Assembly: GCA_031260015.1 (NCBI GenBank)
Contig: JAIRKR010000064.1
Span: 1 to 19,093 of the forward strand
DNA from: Puniceicoccales bacterium
GTDB lineage: Bacteria; Verrucomicrobiota; Verrucomicrobiia; Opitutales; UBA9783
Direction: 5' to 3'
DNA: 19,093 bases
The number at the start of each line of letters is the position of its first letter. Position 1 is the first letter of the stretch. Below, in pieces: positions 15,041-19,093 of this stretch. Under the pieces are notes generated by a model that did no database searches, was not told the origin of the DNA, and saw only the letters and a list, made by a program, of their open reading frames with translations. The position numbers were made by a program, and so were the translations under genes.

Positions 15041-15082
15041 ATGTCCTTAAGAAATGGTTTGTATGACAAAAGAAGAAATTAA
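15041..15082 (+). CDS. possible 13-codon leader ORF overlapping the glgP start
   Basis: ATG at 15041 is preceded at good spacing by AGGGG (15031-15035), the best SD-like sequence in this part of the window. It opens a 13-codon frame (MSLRNGLYDKRRN) ending in TAA at 15080-15082, in a different frame from glgP and overlapping both candidate glgP starts (15054 and 15063). It could be a translational-coupling leader that delivers ribosomes to glgP, or chance. Nothing in the peptide suggests attenuation by a repeated codon. Confidence 0.3.
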   Translation: MSLRNGLYDKRRN

Positions 15083-17486
15083 GCTCGCTCTTGAAAGACA
15101 TTTAATTCAAACGCTAGCCCGAGATAAGCAGACTGCGACTTGCCGAGATTGGTGGTTGGCGAGTTGTCATGTCGTACGCGATCAAATTTTACAGCGGTTT
15201 ATTGATACGCAGGAACGTCAACACCTGCAAAACGTAAGGCGTGTTTATTATTTGTCTTTGGAATATTTAATGGGGCGACTACTCAATACAAATGCGGATA
15301 ATTTGGGCTTCAAAGAAATACTCAAGACAGCTTTGGAAGACTACGGATTGGATTACGAACAAATACGCCAAGAAGAAGTCGATATGGGGCTTGGTAACGG
15401 CGGACTGGGGCGTTTGGCAGCATGTTTTTTGGATTCATTGGCAACTTTGAATTATCCGGCAATCGGTTACGGCATTCAGTACGAATTTGGTTTATTTCGT
15501 CAAGCATTCGTCGATAACCGTCAGGAAGAATTACCGGATGATTGGTTACGCTTTGGCAACCCTTGGCGTATTTTACGTGCCGAATACATGCAACCCGTTC
15601 ATTTGTACGGACACGTTGAGCAATGCCACAACGATAAAGGGGATGCACGTCCCAAGTGGGTGAATACAAAAACTGTTTTGGGTATCCCATGGGACATACC
15701 GGTTGTCGGGTATGGAGGGAATACGATTAATTTCTTACGCTTATGGGAATCGAAGGGTTCTGAAGATTTCGATTTGAAAACTTTTAACGAAGGCGGCTAT
15801 GTGGCCGCCGTTCAAGAAAAAACAGTGGGTGAAACCATTTCAAAAGTGCTGTATCCCAACGATAAGACGGAAAATGGCAAAGAACTACGGTTGGTGCAGC
15901 AATATTTTTTTGTTGCCTGTTCTTTGCAAGATATCTTGCGCCGTTTTAAAGCTTTGAATGGAGATCATTGGAATGCATTTCCGGAAAAAGTAGTGATTCA
16001 ATTGAATGATACGCATCCGGCCATTGCCGTACCAGAATTGATGCGTATCTTAATAGATCAAGAGGGATTGGATTGGGCACGTGCATGGAAAATTTGTCGA
16101 AAAACTTTTGCCTATACTAACCATACGCTGTTGCCGGAGGCCTTGGAAAAGTGGAGTGTTCCATTGATGGCCAAGGTACTGCCACGCCATTTACAAATTA
16201 TTTACGAAATCAATCTTTGGTTTTTAAAGAATGAAGTTGAGAAAAAATGGCCCGGGAACGTGGATATGCAGCGATGCTTATCCATTATTGAAGAGGGCAG
16301 TCCCCAATACGTACGCATGTCGTATTTGTCGGTCATTGCCTGTTTTTCGGTCAATGGGGTTGCAAAGTTACATACGGAATTGTTAAAAACACGTTTGTTT
16401 GCAGGCTTTCACGCGTTGTATCCAACAAAATTTAATAATAAAACGAACGGTGTCACGCCCAGACGTTGGTTAAAATCGATTAATCCTCGTTTAAGTCAAT
16501 GGATTACGGAATGCATCGGAGATGAGTGCTGGGTGACAGATCTAGAGCAGTTGAAGGGCTTGGAAAAGTACGCGGATGATGCCGCCGCAATTAAAGCGTA
16601 TGCGCTGATTAAAAAAGCAAACAAGCAAAATTTGGCCCAATATATTTGGGATACGTGTCACGTAAAAGTTTCTCCGGACGCTTTATTTGATGTACAAATT
16701 AAACGTTTGCACGAATATAAACGTCAGCATTTAAATTTACTTCATGTTTTAAAACTTTATCGGGAATTGTTGCACGGGAAAGCCTCGACAAATTTTCAAC
16801 GCGTTATCATTTTTGGTGCAAAAGCGGCCCCGGAATATTATTTGGCAAAAGAAATTATTCACGGTATTAATTTGTTGGCCCAGCACATTAATTCTGATAA
16901 AAGGGTGAAAGATGCGTTAAAAGTTGTCTTTTTACCCAATTACAATATTACTTTAGCGGGGAAAATTATTCCCGCTGCCGACCTTTCGGAACAAATTTCG
17001 ACGGCGGGAAAAGAAGCTTCGGGAACCGGTAATATGAAATTAGGCCTCAATGGAGCCTGCACCATTGGTACGTTAGATGGTGCAAACGTTGAAATGCTGG
17101 ATAAGGTTGGCGCTGATAATATATTTATTTTTGGCCACACGGTGGAAGACTTGGAACAATTGAGTAAAAATGGCTACCGCCCATTTGAATGGTATCAGGC
17201 AAATGAGACCTTGAAAGCGCTGCTCAATTGGATGGATTCAGACTTTTTTGTTCAAAAAGGGCACAACCCGATGCAAGTGATTCGGAGGAGCTTATTGGAA
17301 GGCGGGGATCCATTTTTTGTTTTGGCTGACTTTGAAAAATATTGTGCTGCGCAGAAGAAAGTCGAAAAGATGTATCGTAATCCTTCCCAATGGTTCAAAA
17401 TGGCTTTATTGAATACGGCTCGTTTGGGATATTTTTCCAGCGATCGCACCATTCGCGATTACGTGCAAGACATTTGGAAGTTGTAA
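15054..17486 (+). CDS. glgP: Glycogen/alpha-glucan phosphorylase
   Basis: This GT35 enzyme degrades glycogen or maltodextrin from non-reducing ends with phosphate, releasing glucose 1-phosphate in the cytoplasm. The 810 residues are full family length. Landmarks are VRRVYYLSLEYLMGRLL near the N-terminus, GLGNGGLGRLAACFLDSL with the following AIGYGIQYEFGLF, and LNDTHPAIAVPELMR. Later come TNHTLLPEALEKW, FNNKTNGVTPRRWL, QIKRLHEYKRQ and the PLP motif EASGTGNMK, with Schiff-base Lys662 followed by NGACTIGTLDGANVE. No regulatory N-terminal extension is present. The start is ATG 15054, with ATG 15063 (MTKEEIKLA) equally plausible; a short SD-bearing ORF overlaps both. No other glycogen gene is in the window. 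Confidence 0.96.
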   Translation: MVCMTKEEIKLALERHLIQTLARDKQTATCRDWWLASCHVVRDQILQRFIDTQERQHLQNVRRVYYLSLEYLMGRLLNTNADNLGFKEILKTALEDYGLDYEQIRQEEVDMGLGNGGLGRLAACFLDSLATLNYPAIGYGIQYEFGLFRQAFVDNRQEELPDDWLRFGNPWRILRAEYMQPVHLYGHVEQCHNDKGDARPKWVNTKTVLGIPWDIPVVGYGGNTINFLRLWESKGSEDFDLKTFNEGGYVAAVQEKTVGETISKVLYPNDKTENGKELRLVQQYFFVACSLQDILRRFKALNGDHWNAFPEKVVIQLNDTHPAIAVPELMRILIDQEGLDWARAWKICRKTFAYTNHTLLPEALEKWSVPLMAKVLPRHLQIIYEINLWFLKNEVEKKWPGNVDMQRCLSIIEEGSPQYVRMSYLSVIACFSVNGVAKLHTELLKTRLFAGFHALYPTKFNNKTNGVTPRRWLKSINPRLSQWITECIGDECWVTDLEQLKGLEKYADDAAAIKAYALIKKANKQNLAQYIWDTCHVKVSPDALFDVQIKRLHEYKRQHLNLLHVLKLYRELLHGKASTNFQRVIIFGAKAAPEYYLAKEIIHGINLLAQHINSDKRVKDALKVVFLPNYNITLAGKIIPAADLSEQISTAGKEASGTGNMKLGLNGACTIGTLDGANVEMLDKVGADNIFIFGHTVEDLEQLSKNGYRPFEWYQANETLKALLNWMDSDFFVQKGHNPMQVIRRSLLEGGDPFFVLADFEKYCAAQKKVEKMYRNPSQWFKMALLNTARLGYFSSDRTIRDYVQDIWKL

Positions 17487-17947
17487 GTTAGGCAATATGC
17501 ATTGTTTCGTTTTATGCTCATAGCAATGGGGTAAGATCCATAAGCCGGTGTAACGCTATAGCAGGAGTGAAATGTTCTGCGAATGAGTAAATTGAAACAA
17601 ATGAAAGATAAGTTTCATAGTCCCAATTTTTCACACTTTATGCCCCACGAAGATCGATCGTAAAAGGTATAATCCAAAAGCTGTTACCAAATGGCCAGGG
17701 GTTTGAGGGAATATCTCCCTCCGCCGTTCATGTGGCTTGCAATACATTGTTCCTTCAGCTTAGTTTGAATGGTGTATGACATCTGTTTGTGGTATAACAT
17801 TTCTTGCGTTTAGTGAAGTGACAATCTATGGGAAGCTTTTCTTCAACCGTCTTCTTTCATTCCATGCAGTGCCGAAAAGACGAGACAATATTCCATCACA
17901 AAAAATAAAGTGCGCAAGAAAATCTAACCAAAATAGGAAATCGGTTT
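17487..17947. other. 461-bp stretch with no recognised gene
   Basis: Frames on both strands are short and unlike any family I know; the longest, plus-strand 17776-17985, runs into the pilin gene and looks like chance. Visible structure includes TGAAAC...GTTTCA (an inverted repeat of 6 bp with a 13-nt loop around 17593-17617) and an isolated TATAAT near 17670 without a fitting -35. There is no clear terminator for glgP or the converging pilin gene. The stretch may be gene decay or an unannotated RNA. Confidence 0.4.
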
Positions 17948-19093
17948 TTAATAATATCGATTTTTCCACGTCATGGTATTGTTAGGATCCGTTGAGCCTG
18001 GGCATTCGGGTAGCAGGCATATCATACTACCTGTACGATAAATATACCTCGCTTCCATACACAATTTAAATTTGTTGTAACATTTATTCCAGTCCGTAGT
18101 ATTTGCTCTAATACCAACTAATGTTATAAATATACTGTGAGGTATTTGAGAAGAGATACCCATCCAATTATCAACATCATAACAGTAGGCTTTATTGCCT
18201 AACGGAACGACATTCCATTTGCTTGTTGCAGGATTAATGAGACGATGAGGAACAAATGGCCTCAGGCGACTCGGTATGCCACTATTAGATGCATCTGGAG
18301 GGAACTCATTAAAGATAAGGTAGTAAGCGCGGAAAGCCTTGAGGATATCTACAGTATCTTCCAATGTTGCGTTAAGTCGAAAGTCTTCGGTGGCTTTCCT
18401 AAACCCCGGAACGGCAATGGCGGTCAGAATCGCCACAATACACAGCGCAACGATAATTTCAACCAACGTAAAGCCATTTCGACTTACGGATGCGGATAAA
18501 TATTCTGATGTGCGGGCAATAACTGGCTCTTTAAACCTCTCTTTCTCGGTTAAACGATCAGAGGTCTTGGTGTCTCGGTGAAGACCATTTCGGCCCACGG
18601 ATGGATATTTTAATCCCTGGATTGGCTTCAATCTCCGGTTGGATTCTAACCATTGCCAAGATTCAAACCGTTGTTTCGGTTTTAGATCCTGGCTTGGACC
18701 AAATGCTCGGAGGGAAACCGACGTCCCAAGACATTCCGCTGCTTGACTGGGTACCGATTTGGGACGCCCTTTTGTGATTAAGCGGTCAGGGATCTCAGTG
18801 TCTCGGTGAAAGTCGTGTTGGCTTACGGATGGATACTTTAGTTGTTTTTGACTTGGTCTCAATCCCAAGACCGATTCTAATTCTTGATTTGAGCCCAACC
18901 TCCGGACTGGCTTTAAGCCTAATCTCTGATAGGGTTTTAACCATTGTTCTGGCGCCAATCCTCGGCTTGGCTCAAATCCCCGCCCCGGATTCAACCCCCG
19001 GGGTGATTTCAACTCCAAAACTGGCTTTGGATTTCGGTTCTGGGCCAATTCACGATTGAATCCCAACCTTTGTTCCGATTCCAACCCTTGTTT
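17948..19093 (-). CDS. type IV prepilin/pseudopilin-like protein with very long repeat-rich leader (5' end outside window)
   Basis: The prepilin signature SRNG|FTLVEIIVALCIVAIL starts at 18484. G204|F205 (18475-18470) is the expected prepilin-peptidase site, and E209 is the conserved Glu5. A hydrophobic alpha-1 helix follows, then about 150 residues of globular domain with four Cys residues, of type IV pilin or GspG/H-like size. Residues are numbered from a TTG at 19084, but the frame stays open to the window edge, so the true start is outside. Between the edge and the cleavage site lie more than 200 residues without any Met, made of hexapeptide repeats and two copies of a longer block. Normal prepilin leaders are about 5-30 residues. 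The leader may be translated, or this may be a pilin fused to an expanding repeat that keeps the frame open. The partner secretion or pilus genes are not in view. Confidence 0.7.
   Translation of the reverse strand, partial: KQGLESEQRLGFNRELAQNRNPKPVLELKSPRGLNPGRGFEPSRGLAPEQWLKPYQRLGLKPVRRLGSNQELESVLGLRPSQKQLKYPSVSQHDFHRDTEIPDRLITKGRPKSVPSQAAECLGTSVSLRAFGPSQDLKPKQRFESWQWLESNRRLKPIQGLKYPSVGRNGLHRDTKTSDRLTEKERFKEPVIARTSEYLSASVSRNGFTLVEIIVALCIVAILTAIAVPGFRKATEDFRLNATLEDTVDILKAFRAYYLIFNEFPPDASNSGIPSRLRPFVPHRLINPATSKWNVVPLGNKAYCYDVDNWMGISSQIPHSIFITLVGIRANTTDWNKCYNKFKLCMEARYIYRTGSMICLLPECPGSTDPNNTMTWKNRYY
18527..18607 (-). repeat. 27-residue leader block, copy 2 (copy 1 at 18755-18835)
   Basis: Two blocks in the pilin leader begin YPSV, continue with xxxxxHRDT and DRL, and end KxRxK. 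At DNA level they share TGTCTCGGTGAA and ACGGATGGATA on the plus strand. A related core, CCATTTCG..T.ACGGATG, recurs at the prepilin site (18475-18495), so the SVSRNG cleavage-site motif itself seems to have been duplicated (SVSQHD, SVSLRA, SVGRNG, SVSRNG). Confidence 0.6.
18608..18694 (-). repeat. 18-nt (hexapeptide) tandem repeat, array B
   Basis: In the pilin frame this codes QDLKPK, QRFESW, QWLESN, RRLKPI and QGLKYP: five degenerate copies of an [QR]-x-[LF]-[KE]-[PS]-x hexapeptide. The copies are diverged but stay strictly in register with the reading frame. The array lies between the two copies of the longer KYPSV block. Confidence 0.6.
18840..19093 (-). repeat. 18/24-nt (hexa/octapeptide) tandem repeat, array A, continuing past the window
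   Basis: In the pilin frame this codes QGLESE, QRLGFN, then RGLNPG, RGFEPS, RGLAPE and QWLKPY, and less regular units RLGLKPV, RRLGSNQ and ELESVLG. The DNA unit is around GGATTTGAGCCAAGCCGA, with some 24-nt units. It shares the hexapeptide consensus of array B and is still in progress at the last base of the window. Confidence 0.6.

Noticed and set aside
17670..17676. Promoter at the isolated TATAAT
   Set aside because: No -35 at a suitable spacing and no gene downstream on that strand.
18600..19093. CRISPR array
   Set aside because: Repeats are degenerate 18/24-nt units without unique spacers and remain in register with the pilin reading frame.

Overview
The window looks like chromosome from an intracellular or host-associated bacterium, most likely of the PVC group (Verrucomicrobia/Chlamydiae side); this is inferred by eye. 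The clearest lifestyle marker is a Tlc-type ATP/ADP translocase (4728-6266), a family largely confined to obligate intracellular bacteria and plastids. YchF and glycogen phosphorylase read like verrucomicrobial versions. The cell makes peptidoglycan precursors (MurA with the usual active-site Cys, unlike Chlamydia). Base composition is moderately AT-rich, and most starts lack a clear Shine-Dalgarno sequence.

Layout. Positions 2-110 (minus) hold the 3' acceptor part of a tmRNA with no 5' half beside it. Then, all on the minus strand, come murA with a small basic Cys-containing protein 6 nt upstream, a lone SsuA/NMT1-type substrate-binding protein, and a class I/II aminotransferase 5 nt downstream of the ATP/ADP translocase. 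A divergent promoter region (6267-6388) separates these from a plus-strand block: a 1002-residue fusion of an Na+/solute symporter, a second 6-TM block, a histidine kinase and a degenerate receiver; ligA, overlapping it by one base; a DUF167 gene overlapping ligA; and then ychF.

Positions 12963-13460 hold the decayed remains of an IS256-type transposase gene. Next to it is a minus-strand DAACS symporter with altered substrate and ion-site residues, suggesting an acquired segment. glgP follows on the plus strand after a divergent gap that carries a 13-codon ORF with its own SD. After a 460-bp stretch with no recognisable gene, the window ends in a minus-strand prepilin-like gene. Its type IV pilin signal is preceded by more than 200 in-frame residues of tandem hexapeptide and longer duplicated repeats that run off the window edge.

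Together the genes suggest a host-dependent cell that imports ATP, amino acids or organic acids and other solutes, stores or mobilises glycogen, and keeps a cell wall. The three observations most worth following are the transporter-kinase fusion, the repeat-laden prepilin leader and the split or displaced tmRNA piece.
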